In this document: in pieces, positions 51,388 to 63,362 of the stretch
How positions within the stretch are numbered: position 1 is the stretch's first letter
How the letters are laid out: each line of letters opens with the position of its first letter
NCBI RefSeq assembly: GCF_032854445.1
Contig: NC_088301.1
Span: forward strand, 5,442,044-5,506,043
DNA length: 64,000 nucleotides
Origin: Liolophura sinensis
Taxonomy: Eukaryota > Mollusca > Polyplacophora > Chitonida > Chitonidae
Reading direction: 5' to 3'
The notes under the pieces: generated by a model
Database searches by the model: none
What the model saw: only the letters and a program-made list of their open reading frames with translations
Told to the model about the DNA's origin: nothing
Translations under genes and position numbers: made by a program

Positions 51388-54300
51388 CTAAAGATAAAGC
51401 ACATTTGCAAATAATAAAAAAGACACAGCTGTTTCCTGCAGTACTGAGCCCACAAAGGATGTGCATGAAACATGTGTTCATAAGAATATCCAGTGGTGGC
51501 ACACAGATAAAAGCCTGACACCTCATAACTTGATGTGTGAGGTACTACAAGGAGCTCAGTAGTACCACTGCTAAACTATTTCACAACAAAGCCGTTTATG
51601 TGTAGTAATGGTGTTCTGTTACACTGCAACAGTTCATGTGTACAACCACCGGTGTACTTACCACAAATAATGTGTAGTACGACAATTCTATCAATTTCCA
51701 CAGTTCTGCTGCTACCGGTGTACTTAACCCCATTTAATGTGTAGTACAATAATTCTATTACACTTCATCAGTTTATGTGTACGACCACCGGTGTACTTAA
51801 CCCCACTTAATGTGTAGTACAACAATTCTATTGCACTTCAGATGTTCATTTGTACATTCTCCGGTGTACTTAACCCCATTTAATGTGTGGTACAATAATA
51901 TTGTACTTCAGCAGTTCGTATGTATTACCAGTAGTCTATAACATCTAAGCAGGTAAAAATCATACTTCTTACTGATTCGCTTGGCGCTCAGCACTGAAAG
52001 GTCAGAACAAAGAAACAGGACACGTTGGCCCGGTGTCAAAAGAAGACACACTATCTGTACAATGGCATAATGACTTCTCGCCGTGGTATGACTTAAAAAT
52101 TTTTAAGTACAACGTTATACACTGGGCAAACCTACATACCTACATACGTACATATATACGTACAGGTATACATGCGTACATTCCTACATACCTACATACC
52201 TACGTACATACGTACATACGTACATACGTACCAACATACATACCAACATACATACCTACATACATACCTACATTTATACCTACCTACCTACCTACCTACC
52301 TACCAACCTACCTACATACCTACTTACCTACCTACCTACCTACCTACCCACCCACCCACCCACCCACCTACCTACCTACCTACCTACCTACCTACCTACC
52401 TACCTCCCTACCTCCCTACCTCCCTACCTACCTACCTCCCTACCTACCTACCTACCTTCTTACCTACCTACCTACATACATACCTACCTACCTACATGCA
52501 TGCATACATACATACATACATACATACATACATACATACATACATACATACATACATACATACATACATACATACATACATACATACATACATACATAGA
52601 TACATGCATACATACATGCATACATACATACGTAGAATGAGTGAGTGAGTGAAAGTTTTAACGTCGCTTTCAACAATATTTCAGTTTTATCGCGACAATA
52701 AAACGTCAAATAGTCGATCTAATACGGATAATTCATTTACTATTCAGTCAAAAAGGACACCAGAAGTCACATAACAAACACAAACGGTAGTTTAAAATTA
52801 CAGCTTTCCTGACATACCAATGGCAGAGAGAAAGTCGAAAATAGTATCACTTTCTACAGAATTGAAAAGTTCTGAAAGAGAGCTCACGTGATATCTCGTA
52901 CAGGAGCAAAGTCGCCACAGTCAAGCAATATGTGCTTGACTGTGAACCGTTGATCACAAGCAAAGCAATGAGGAGCATCTTCTCCTTTTAACAAATACCC
53001 ATGCGTAGCACGTGTGTGACCGATACGACACCTCCTCAAAATGCAAGAGCGGAGACGATGCCGTGAAAGGGAAGGCGCTGGACCAACAAACTGACGAATA
53101 TCATGCAGTTTGTTGGTTGTCTGGCCACCCCATTGAGCCTGAAACAAGTGCTTGATATAGGAGCAAATAAGTGAACGCAAGTCCGAATATGGAACGTCAG
53201 TTTGGGTAGTAACGGAATGCAAAGCCGCCTTCGCGGCTTCATCTGCAGCAGTATTCCCAGGGATACCCATATGCCCGGGCATCCAACAAAAGACAATGAT
53301 AAAATCTTCATTAAGTCGTTTAAACATCTCCCTGAAAGACAGAATGTCTGGATGTACAGGCGAACTAGCCCGAATTGCCTGGAGGCAGGAAAGGGAGTCA
53401 GAGCAGATGAGAAATCTGCTACCTCCTAGCTCTGGGATGGACCGAAGTGCGCACAAAATTGCCTTGGCTTCCGCAGTAAATACAGAACAGGAATTTGGAA
53501 ACCGAGTTGAAACGGTTCTGGGCCCAAGGACAGCGGCAGAAGCCACGCCATCATCATTCTTGGAACCGTCAGTGAATATGCGGTGATAAAATGGATACTT
53601 TGAACACATATTACTAAACTCCTGCTGGTATACTAAAGGGTTGGTGAAACTTTCCTTGAGGGAGGAGAGCGAGGTATCAACCTGAGGCTCAGGACATAAC
53701 CACGGTGGATCTTCCTGGATGCATACATACGTAAATACATTCATACATACATACATACATACATACATACATACATACGTACGTACGTACGTGCAAGCGT
53801 GCGTAATTTAAAATTACATAATTACATAATTACATGTCTACATACGTACAAACGTACAAACATACATATGCACAGACATAGATTAATACATCCATATATA
53901 TCTACATACATACTAACGTACAAATATAACTACAAAAATACATACGTATATACCTATCTACATACATACATACATACCTATACACCTACATACCTACCTA
54001 CATATATACGTACATAAGTAAATACATGTATACAAACGGGGCCTCCGTGGCTCAGATTTTTAGCGCGCTAGCGCAACGTAATGACCCAGGAGTCTCTCAC
54101 CAATGCGGTCAGTGTGAGTTCAAGTCTCACCAATACGGTCACTGTGAGTTCCAGTCTAGCTCATACTGGCTTCCTCTCCGGCCGTACGTGGAAAGGTCTG
54201 ACAGCAACCTGCGGATGGTCGTGTGTTTCCACCCACCATAATGCTGGCCACCGTCGTATAAGTGAAATACCCTTGGGTACGGCGTAAAACACCAATCAAA

Positions 54301-57300
54301 TAAATAAAGAAACATATATACATACATACGTACATACATTCATACGTACATATCTACATACATACATACCTACATGTGTTAAACATACATGCTTGCATAC
54401 CCATATACCCAGCTACATATATACGCGCATACGTAAATACATAAATGCGTACTTACCTACATACCACACACACACACACACACACGCACACACACACACA
54501 CATACACACATACATACATACACATGGAGCCTCCGTGGCTCAGTTGGTTAGCGCGCTAGCGCAGTGTAATGACCCAGGAATCTCTCACCAATTGCCTAAA
54601 GTTGTCGTATGTTTGTTTTGGGAGACAGCCACAATTTTGTGTACGCGTGTTATACGCTGACGTAAACACTCGAAAAACGCACTTGTTTGTGTACTTGTAA
54701 TACCTCAAAGAGAGCGACCACACTTGTGTATGGACGTGTTAAGTGGTGAAGTCAACAGGAGAAGAAAAAACAATTTTAAAGTGATTTGAAATTTTGACTT
54801 CAGTCTATGATCGCTTTGCGATCTCATGGCCAGCTGATATATGGTGACATCAACAGGAGAGCACACCAGTAGTGTGTGCAGCAGTTATTTAGGGTCTATG
54901 CTGACGTCAGTACAGGGACGACCATCAGCAAGAGTGAATGCGGAATGAGAAAGATGCTAGTCTGTCAATCCTTAGGTAAAGTAAGCTGTTAGTTCAGTTC
55001 TAACCTCAGGTATAAATGAAACATCTAAAGGCTCTTACTAATCGTAACTCTTGAAAATTTTTGTGCAACTTAGCCGCAGCACGCTTATTTTTTACCTGAG
55101 TATAGTGTTTCCGAATGATCCGGACAGATATTTCTTCCCCAGCGGGTGTAGACAGCTCCTCCTGAAAATCGGTAAAACACACTAGAATGATTAGCTAATA
55201 CTTAAATCGACAGGTAAATTTAAGCACGGTGGCTATGTCTTGGCGAAGTGAACCGTCACTTCTGATATCTTCAGTATGATGTTACAGTGAGGTATAACTA
55301 TACATATGTCGACACTGTCCAGATCTACTACCAGTAGTTCTCAGACGTGATATATAATATAAGGATATAAACGACGCACAACACAAAGTCAGGAAAAAAA
55401 ATACGGAGGATTTTTACTTATTCTCTAGGTACAACCGATCGCTTATTAATATCATATACTTGGTCATTTGGTTTAGAAATCCCTATTTTACTGCAAGCAT
55501 ATTTAAATTTTATTTAACTTCATAACCCGGCTTAATCTTCAAGATCAGTATATAGCTATTAAATAAAAGATAGAGAAAAATTAAACTGAACACGACAACG
55601 ACAAATTGGTGATTAGTGATAAAATGTATCTGTTTTTATATTACAACAGAAAAACCAACTAGTGTTTTATTGCCCGTTGACTACAAATGTCAAAATCCCG
55701 TTTCAAAATAATGATATGAACACTATATTCATGTCTTCCCGTTTTCTCATATTTTTATATACATTGATTTCTTACCATGACTTATGGAGTTTGTGTCTTC
55801 CTCTGATCCCGTTGTATCGTCTCCGGTTCTCACACCAGAACGGCCGAAGTTGGCACCAGTCAATCGTTCTACGAGAGTCTGGAACATCTTGTCCAATTGA
55901 TTGTCCAGATTCATCACACTCTGAGGTCCCTAGGAGGGACAAACGATAGCAAGTACATGTAAATTATTGTGATTTAAATGCTTGCATGAGTTACAAATTT
56001 CTTTTATGTTAATGTTATGGATAAAAAGATTTTTTTTTTTTTTGATTGGTGTTTTACGCCGTACTCAAGAATATTTCACTTATACGACGGCGGCCAGCAT
56101 TATGGTGGGTGGAAACCGGGCACAGCCCGGGGGAAACCCACGACCATCCGCAGGTTGCTGGCAGACCTTCCCACTTACGGCCGGAGAGTGGATAAAAAGA
56201 GGCCGTGAAAAAAGCAAATTTCTATTTGGTATTCGTACTTTTAATATACTATCGATTATTGCATCAAACGCCTTCACTGTAAGTGTTTAGGTATTAGAAT
56301 GATTATATATTTCAATTCTTTTGTAAGTAAATATGCATAGAATGTTCAAAATAAGTGACACTCTGCTCCATAATTGTGTCTTGTTCCAATTATCCCGGGG
56401 CTGAGGACTGTATATTTATGGTCATGAATTCTATGGCCACGCTGGACAGGTACAATTGCGCAATTAAAGCGTACATGGGACACATATTTTCAAATATTAT
56501 TAAAAATTTATGCAATAGAGTCCATTTCTTTTAGCCCTCGGCCTATATATAGCTGTTTGTAAAATCAGCCATGCTCGCTACTAAAGTGGATTTTAGTCAG
56601 TGACACGTTGCAACCTAAGCTGTACACATGGATGTTGGAAATTGATATTCTTGCACAGAAAATGAAGCTAGAATACTTTTTACTAATTCAGGACACTAAC
56701 TGGATAAGCTTGATTTTGACAGCAAGAACGCATTGTCGCGATCGGGTAAAGTCATAATTATTCAAAATCCAGTGACATGCTGGATAATGGAAGGAATTGA
56801 ATATGTGTTGACGAGAGGCAGTTTTGGAAAACGAATAAGACTGAATGTACAGACCGTTGCGATTGGCTAAAAGAAATAAACTATAGCATGGTTTACGATT
56901 TGAATACTGATTTCACTTATTCGCCTGGAACATTCCTTGGGTCTTTCCAACATCACCGAAATCTCTTTGCATGCCTCCTTCCTAATTTCATATATTTTTT
57001 TTTATACTTTCTTAATTCTTTGGTGGTTGGTCTGAACCATCGTTTTGGAAATTTGCGTTGTCAATATTCACCTGCCACGTTTAATTTCGTTGTCGGCCAG
57101 TATACAAATGACTGTTTCGACGCAAAGATTCTATGTATTTTAAGTATTAGATTTGTTTACGCTGCAGTGAAATCGCAATGTTTGAATAGCCGAGTTATAT
57201 CCCGTACCTTCCGCTACGACTTATGAGAAGATAAGGCTTCTGAATTGATCTTTTAAGAGTATTTCTTACTTTTGGAAGAAGAATATGGGAATGGAATATG

Positions 57301-58953
57301 TTAGGCTCACTCTTCACCAGAATTCAGTTAAGCCCTGCTTCACAAATTATGATGTACTGAGTCCCCTCCACCCTCACAAACCCTGCTGTCTTGATCTCCA
57401 AATTTTAGAGAGTACATACGTGTGCCAGTAAACCCCCAACTCCACAAGAGCTACAGAAAGACCAGAGTGCGGTATGATGAGTGCACATCTTCTTGACAAT
57501 AGTTTTATGTACTGCAGACATGTTCAGCACGTGCAGACATATTTGGCACGTGCAGACATATTTATCGCGTATTATTCAGAGGGTAGACATAAATGCATTT
57601 TTTTTAACATGCTAGAAACGAAGAAGCAATTTTCACTGATACAAGTCTCGTCTATAATTTGGGATTTATATATACCTAAGTGCTAGTATTTCTCATTGCC
57701 CTTCGTGGTTATATTTAGATGTCTCCATTTGTGTGGAACAAAATCAATTGAAGGACTGCCGTCAGACGGAAACCAGTACACATCATAATGACAACTGCAA
57801 TTATAACATAATTCATGTTGTTAATACACACAGCCGATGTCAGATATCTTGGCAGGAAGCCAAAGTACTGTTGTTTCGTCATAGTAATTGATATGTTCAA
57901 TAAATATTATAGGGATTGGCGATTAGTTTCATAATTACTTACTGGAGGCCCTTTCTCTCCCGCGGGTCCGGGCGGCCCATAAGGCCCCTGGATTCCGTCT
58001 CTTCCGTCCCGACCATCCCGACCATCCCGACCCGGAAGTCCACAACAATCAGCGGGAGCAGCTATAAGCCAAGGTGAAAAACTCGTATGTTGCCCATTTT
58101 TGAAATTTTACAAATTAACGGCAAAGCTATAAGAAAATCTAAAAACTAATCATACCGTGACGCTGTGGTGGTCCTTATCCAGTGTAGAGGTTAACAGCAA
58201 CGTGTTTAGGAGTAAGTGGAGGTGTATATGAGTAACCAGTATTGCCAGACAAAGATTAATGCAAACTGTAGTTTAGTGTATTTAGAGAACATGTCGTGAA
58301 CTGGTGAATAATTTGAATGGGCGCATTGTTCAACGGAAACAGAGCTGTTGGACAGCATAAAGAAAACTTTCATGGCGCAATGAAGAGAAACGCTATCCGA
58401 TCATTTATTCTTTGCAAATTTAGTGGTTAAGTGTTAAGTTTTATCATCGACATCAGAATGGCAATAGTTCAGAAATATGATAATGTTAAAGTCTCTTGCC
58501 TGAAGCTGATCTTTCCACTCTACTCTCTTCTTGAGTGACATCTTTACTTCCCCCGTCCGCTGATAGACCCTGATATATAAATAGTAGATGAAGTACATTT
58601 CTGCCTCCCCGAGTTTTAATGAACAAGGAAATAAAACCTACACCCAGATTCCAAGTCACTGATTTGCACTTATTTCAACTATTTTAGTTCTTATTCGGAA
58701 AATCGATTTGAAAACAAACTGTTGGCAGCTGCTGTAGATTATGTTGTAGGCAATTGTAGGTGTCAATCGTCGACCAATGCAACTATAAATCACTTTTTTC
58801 CACCGCTATATGAAAGCTTAATTTCCCTCCTGACTGTTAATCAGGATTGGTGTAAGCTATTTGCATGGCTGGTGGACAAATCTCAGCGCGGTGATATCAA
58901 TCACTTACCTGACCAATCAGAAAGGTGCACAACAAGAAGACAACGATAATCAT
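50894..58953 (-). CDS. Gene D: short-chain collagen C4-like secreted protein, complete, most divergent copy
   Basis: Complete minus-strand paralogue, 315 codons. Exons: 58909-58953, 58500-58569, 57943-58061, 55776-55929, 55096-55161, 50894-51387. Exon 1 reads MIIVVFLLCTFLIGQ; exon 2 has GGS for GRS. Exon 4 is the most changed: the coiled-coil core is kept with V/M/M replacements at heptad positions, but the following linker differs (RTGDDTTGSEED against NTGDGTVRTEKD). Exon 5 ends SETLYS rather than SQRLYS. Intron 2 has a GC donor. Intron 3 contains a SINE with target duplication and lacks about 330 nt present in B and C. Intron 5 is enlarged to 3.7 kb by microsatellites, a truncated LINE and two SINE pieces. 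Frame and splice sites are intact despite the divergence, which suggests constraint. Confidence 0.87.
52130..52634. repeat. CATA and CCTA microsatellite in gene D intron 5, left part
   Basis: Starts with mixed cata/cgta, then a long CCTA tract (about 52270-52490) with cccacc and ccct variants, then a pure CATA run (about 52499-52598). The CCTA tract is not present in genes B or C. Confidence 0.9.
52635..53719 (-). mobile_element. 5'-truncated non-LTR retrotransposon (LINE) with RNase H
   Basis: About 1.1 kb element inserted in a CATA microsatellite. Only the end of ORF2 remains: an RNase H domain, a C-terminal Cys/His region and a short 3' UTR ending in cactcactcactcattc. Both flanks read gcatacata-cgta, so a target duplication is plausible but cannot be separated from the microsatellite. 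RNase H-bearing LINEs of the broad I group fit; the clade was not determined. Absent from genes B and C. Confidence 0.85.
52884..53719 (-). pseudogene. LINE ORF2 fragment: RNase H domain and C-terminal CCHC-like region
   Basis: The open frame enters from microsatellite sequence at 53719 and stops at 52884. RNase HI landmarks are all visible: FTDGSK (first Asp), FTAEAKAIL (Glu), ICSDSLSCLQAI (Asp), then GHMGIPGNTAADEAAK (His and final Asp). Further on, CRIGHTRATHG and CFACDQRFTVKHILLDC give the usual Cys/His end of LINE ORF2. Just after LDCGDFAPVR the frame is broken: the next frame continues with RYHVSSLSELF to a stop near 52800, so one base appears lost. No endonuclease or reverse transcriptase remains, so it cannot be autonomous. 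Confidence 0.85.
53720..54525. repeat. CATA and CA microsatellite in gene D intron 5, right part, with a SINE inside
   Basis: CATA runs continue on the far side of the LINE, are interrupted by a SINE (54038-54312), and end with a CA dinucleotide run (about 54465-54502). Confidence 0.85.
54038..54312 (+). mobile_element. SINE with duplicated B-box segment in gene D intron 5
   Basis: Starts ggggcctccgtggctcag. A segment of about 29 nt spanning tctcaccaat-cggtca-tgtgagttc is present twice in tandem, and the core lacks the cccccgggctctgcccgg portion. Inserted in the CATA array; absent from B and C. Confidence 0.85.
54526..54592 (+). mobile_element. SINE 5' (tRNA) fragment in gene D intron 5
   Basis: Only the head, ggagcctccgtggctcag to gaatctctcaccaatt, is present; 3'-truncated at a junction with intron sequence. 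Confidence 0.75.
55930..57942 (-). other. Gene D intron 3
   Basis: 2.0 kb, collinear with B and C but with an inserted minus-strand SINE (56030-56189) and a loss of about 330 nt at 56813. The half nearest exon 4 is divergent; beyond about 56400 it again matches the other units closely. Confidence 0.7.
56030..56189 (-). mobile_element. 5'-truncated SINE in gene D intron 3 with target duplication
   Basis: Reverse SINE with a T run, tail and core ending at ggccggagag. Flanked by ggataaaaaga at 56019-56029 and 56190-56200. The gene C intron reads through here without it. Confidence 0.9.
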
Positions 58954-59042
58954 CTTCAACACACTTGTAAAGCTGCAGTATATTGGCTGTATACACAGGA
59001 AGATAGCAAGTTTTAGTCTGGCTAGGTGAAATCAACAGAGTG

Positions 59043-59051
59043 TATTTTTAA
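59043..59051 (-). promoter_or_regulatory. TATA-like box of gene D
   Basis: Minus strand TTAAAAATA at the same 90-nt spacing; same variant as gene A, with neighbouring sites (tgtatacacag) also shared with A. Confidence 0.45.
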
Positions 59052-61057
59052 GGCAGACGGACACCAGATATCTACACACCCAGTCCACATGGACGGCCTG
59101 TTTATATATCTTACTTACAAGTCGAAAGTTGTTTATGTAAACTCATCTCATAATACTGAGCGATTGTATATTTACACTTTTGGTTGTTTATTACAAGAAA
59201 TACTTTTCCTAGTAAATTAAACTATTGTATATGGCACGTGAAATCCTTTCCAGATTAACATGTGGCTAGCGTGGGAATGTTCCTGATGTTGCTGGGGTTT
59301 TCTGTAACTCAGTTTAAATATACATGTAGTCACACAGTCAACAGAAGGAATTTCATGCCATCCGTCAGTGGATGCTGGCACCAGAGTGTTTATCCAGGTG
59401 CAATTCATATAGAGGTCCTAGGTTCTGAGGTGAACCATATCCTGGAATATTGGACTTTCGAAAACTTAATATGAGGGATTGTAGATAACATTTAAACATT
59501 TACCTTTAAAAATTCAAACATTTTGGCAGCTATACATAAAATATAAAACTGTGGTATTTGTTCTGGATGAAATGATATTTATATGAGAATCTGAAGTTCG
59601 AATGTCTATTGAAACGGCCATTCTAGACTTAATTAATTGGTGGCATTCGTATATCTGGTGTTTGGAGCGGCTAGCCTCTCACCATTGCAAGCTTAATCTA
59701 AGTCATCTCCGATTGCATAGGTGGGAAGATTTTCCTCCAACCTGCATATTGTCGTGGCTTTTTTCGGGGCATTGTCAATTTTTAGTGAGCATACTTTTTG
59801 TCCCCGTCATACAAGTGAAACATCCTCGTTACGGCTTGAAACACCTATCAAATCAATAAATTAATCACCAGAATGATGATGGATTAGTATTGATTATCCC
59901 ACCAGTGTTGCTATTAGCGACAGAATTTATAATCAGTATTTACTTTAACAGTTTAATGACGCGTTAATTGTTTTATTTGATTAATTTTTGGATGTTTGAC
60001 TGATTGGTGTTTAACGCAAGAACTTTTAACTTACATGACAGCGGTGAGGTTTATGGATAGAGGCTTTCTATACTGTACGAGAGTTCGTCTGACAGCTATA
60101 GTGTGTAGATAAACGAGATCGATCCTGTATCCTCCTTGATATAAATTTTATCTGATCATCACTGAATGAGAATCTTCCAGGTTGTAGAACAACTTTTCCT
60201 CAAATATAACCTACAGGACTAGTCTTACGACATTTATATTATACAGATCCTAATCTTGACTGAAAATCAGGTCATATCAAAATACTCTAACATGATAGGT
60301 GTGCTCTACATGGGCTTACACCTGGATGTGAGTATAGGGCCTACCGAGAGTTAAGGAAGAGTGGAGGAGAACGATTGTGTCAGTGTAACATGACTCAGTA
60401 AGGTAACGCGTTCTGTTTGTCTTATTAGTGCAACTTCGGGTAAGTAAAACGCAAAATGCATCCTGGTAATCATTACATGTATACATATAGTTTAAAGTTA
60501 CATCTCGGGGGTGAGTGAAGCGGATATGTTCATGATTACCATTTTTTTTACACCTGGTTTTGGTAGGATTATAAAAAACAATGAGTAAGCGTTTTGCAGA
60601 GATACATTGTTATGGTCTATTTCTTATAGTGAGTCGGCTATATTCAGTTGTCTGTAAACTCAGTCATACTCGCTACCAAAATTGCCTTTATTGAGCGACA
60701 CATAACAATACAAGCTCTACACACTGAAAATGTTGAACATCCATACTATTGCAAAAAAATGCAGTTAGAATAATTTTTCTCATTTATAATGTTAAACTCC
60801 ACAGCCTTAGTTTATACACCAAGAACTTGTTACCTCAGGTGACGCCATCATTATTCAAAAGTATGTTACATATATGCCTGGAGAGTATTTTGTTTTACAA
60901 TGGCTGCACCACTAAGCGGTTTGAACAAACTAGTGTCTCTGCAAATTGACTACATCGCTTTAATTTCCTAACATCCACCACTAAATCTATACTGCCGTGA
61001 GATCATATGCTACAAGAGATAAAATAAAATTGATTTAGTAAGTTATATTATACTAAG

Positions 61058-61288
61058 TAGGTTAGCGCGCTAGCGCAGCGTAATGACTCAGTCTCTTACC
61101 AATGCGGTCGCTGGGAGTTCAAGTCCAGCTCATGCTGGCTTCCTCTCCGGCCGTACGTGGGAAGGTTTGCGGATGGTCGTGGGTTTCCCCCGGGCTGTGC
61201 CCGGTTTCCACCCACCATAGTGCTGGCCGCCGTCGTATAAGTGAAATATTCTTGAGTACGGCGTAAAACACAAATCTAATAAAAAAAT
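61058..61288 (+). mobile_element. tRNA-derived SINE (unit 4)
   Basis: Orthologue of 3397-3628, followed directly by the ancestral flank. Confidence 0.87.
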
Positions 61289-62643
61289 AAATAAATACAC
61301 TCTTCAAAAAAAGAAACGCAAAATGAAATTCAAAAATGGTACTTACAATTTTGTACACATATGTTAACTCAAACAGTTTTGTAGGGTTGCACATTGTTAC
61401 GGGAATGTTTCAGAAGATCATCCTTGACCAAATGCAACCAAAAATGATTTTGAAAGGTTTTATCAATTAGGATTGTTAGGATGTGCGTTGATGAACGTCG
61501 TATCATGAAATGAACCTGGTAACCCCAGTTTTAAATGTATTCATTTAAACGAGTGTTCATTTGCAGACGTGCCATTTCAAGTCTGCAAACTCGTTCACCG
61601 TGAAAGTAAAGGTTAAGGTCAGGAACAATTCATTGTGATATTCTCAAGGGTTCATGTAGATGCAGGTGTGACATAAACTCGGCACACATTTATCATAAAA
61701 TAAACCAAATGACCAATAAAAAGGTAAAGATCACTAATAATGAATAGGGTACTCTCAAATAAGATATACATAGATAACACAAATTTCATTATTTTTCATT
61801 ATTTTTGTTCCATGCCTTCAGAGATATACAAGCGCTAACTCCTATTCTTCTTTAGCGGCTGTGTACATGCCTTTTCACTTTAACAATCTTGTCGTCATGA
61901 ACAAATAATTCAAGGTCAAAAATAACCGACAGGGTTCTTTTCCAACGTTAGATGCATCCGTGACACTAATATAACAACCATGGCTTTAACTGTTGAAGAC
62001 ATAACATGGTTACCCCAATATAACATAAAAACACTGACGACCTTAAAAGCACTGGCCAAGGTGGCCAAGATGGAGTTTTCTCCCGTGTATGAGGAGTATA
62101 TTCAATACGATATATTGACTTTGCCTCATGCCTTCAAAAGATATCATGTTTTCATGCGCAACATATAATTTAACTTTCGCGGAAAATATATCAAGGTCAT
62201 ATTTTCCATATATTTGTACATCTATGACACAAGAATGATAAACTTGACTTCAAGCTTTGCAGGGAGAGAGCGTTTACAGGAAAGTGGAGAGACGGACGGA
62301 CAGATGGACGCAGGATGCAACAGCAATACTTCAAGGCCAACTCTGGGCTGAGGAATTATTAAAACATATCGTTACTTCTCACAGCTTTGAGATCTATAAA
62401 ATATCCCCAACAGATATACATTTATAAACCCATGTAAACAAGAATATCCAGCCGTGTCAAAGCCGATTTGGTGGTAGGATGTGTGCACTGCCAGGGGCGC
62501 GTGACATGTCAGCACTGATTGTGTAGGCTACTACATGCACTTTGTGATTAATACTGGCTTAGTTCACGAGACAGCGGGTAATGTGTACAGCCAGCTTTCT
62601 GTTACATTTGAACAATTTATATACACCCACATTGGTCTATTGC

Positions 62644-62860
62644 AGTACGATCGTGCATGTGCACTACCAACAGTTTGTTACACCTCAGTTTATGTGTACA
62701 GCCGTTGGTGTATTACAACTCGGCAGTTTATGTGTACAACCGTTGGTGTATTACAACTCGGCAGTTTGTGTGTACAACCGTTGGTGTATTACAATTCAGC
62801 AGTTTATGTGTATTATCATTGATCTATTACATCCGAGCAGTTAAAGTGTGCTACATGCAT
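62644..62860. repeat. 38-bp minisatellite, four core copies (unit 4)
   Basis: Collinear copy of the array with four core repeats. Confidence 0.8.
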
Positions 62861-62908
62861 TTTTGATATCTCATCAGTTTATGGATACTACCATTGTTTC
62901 ATTCCATC

Positions 62909-63050
62909 TCCGGCCGTATGTGGGAAGGTCTCTTAGCAAACTGCGGATGGTCGTGGGTTTCCCCCGGGCTCTGCCCGGTTTCCTCTCACCATAATGCTGG
63001 CCGCCGTCGTATAAGTGAAATATTCTTGAATACGGCGTAAATAAATAAAT
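62909..63050 (+). mobile_element. SINE 3' fragment (unit 4)
   Basis: Orthologue of 5557-5700. Confidence 0.84.
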
Positions 63051-63138
63051 ATGCCGAGATGGAATACACAATACTAGTATCCATAAACTGATGAGATCTA
63101 ACAGACCATTGGTTTTACACATAACCTGTTGAGATGGA

Positions 63139-63362
63139 GTGAAGCAATGGTAGCATCCAAAAACTGAATTTAATAATAGACTATTGGTCTAACAGATAAC
63201 TTGTTGAGATCTCCATCTCAGCAAGTTATGTGTAAGACCAATGGTCTACTACAACTCATCAGTATATAGAATCTACCATTGTTTCTTTCCATCTCAACAA
63301 GTTATCTGTTAGACCAATAGTCTATTATTAAATTCAGTTTCTGGGTGCTACCATTGCTTCAC
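63139..63362. repeat. 72-bp inverted repeat (unit 4)
   Basis: Same structure, with two mismatches in the right arm (ctgggtgc). Confidence 0.88.

Larger units (their letters stand above)
38145..57658. repeat. Tandem array unit 3 (19.5 kb)
   Basis: Third unit. Private changes: intron 1 deletion in gene C at 39281, losses at 41812, 46130 (about 0.95 kb), 49534 and 56813 (about 0.33 kb), one fewer 38-bp repeat, LINE and SINE insertions in intron 5, and a stretch from about 51340 to 56400 that is clearly more divergent from units 1 and 2 than the rest. Confidence 0.9.
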
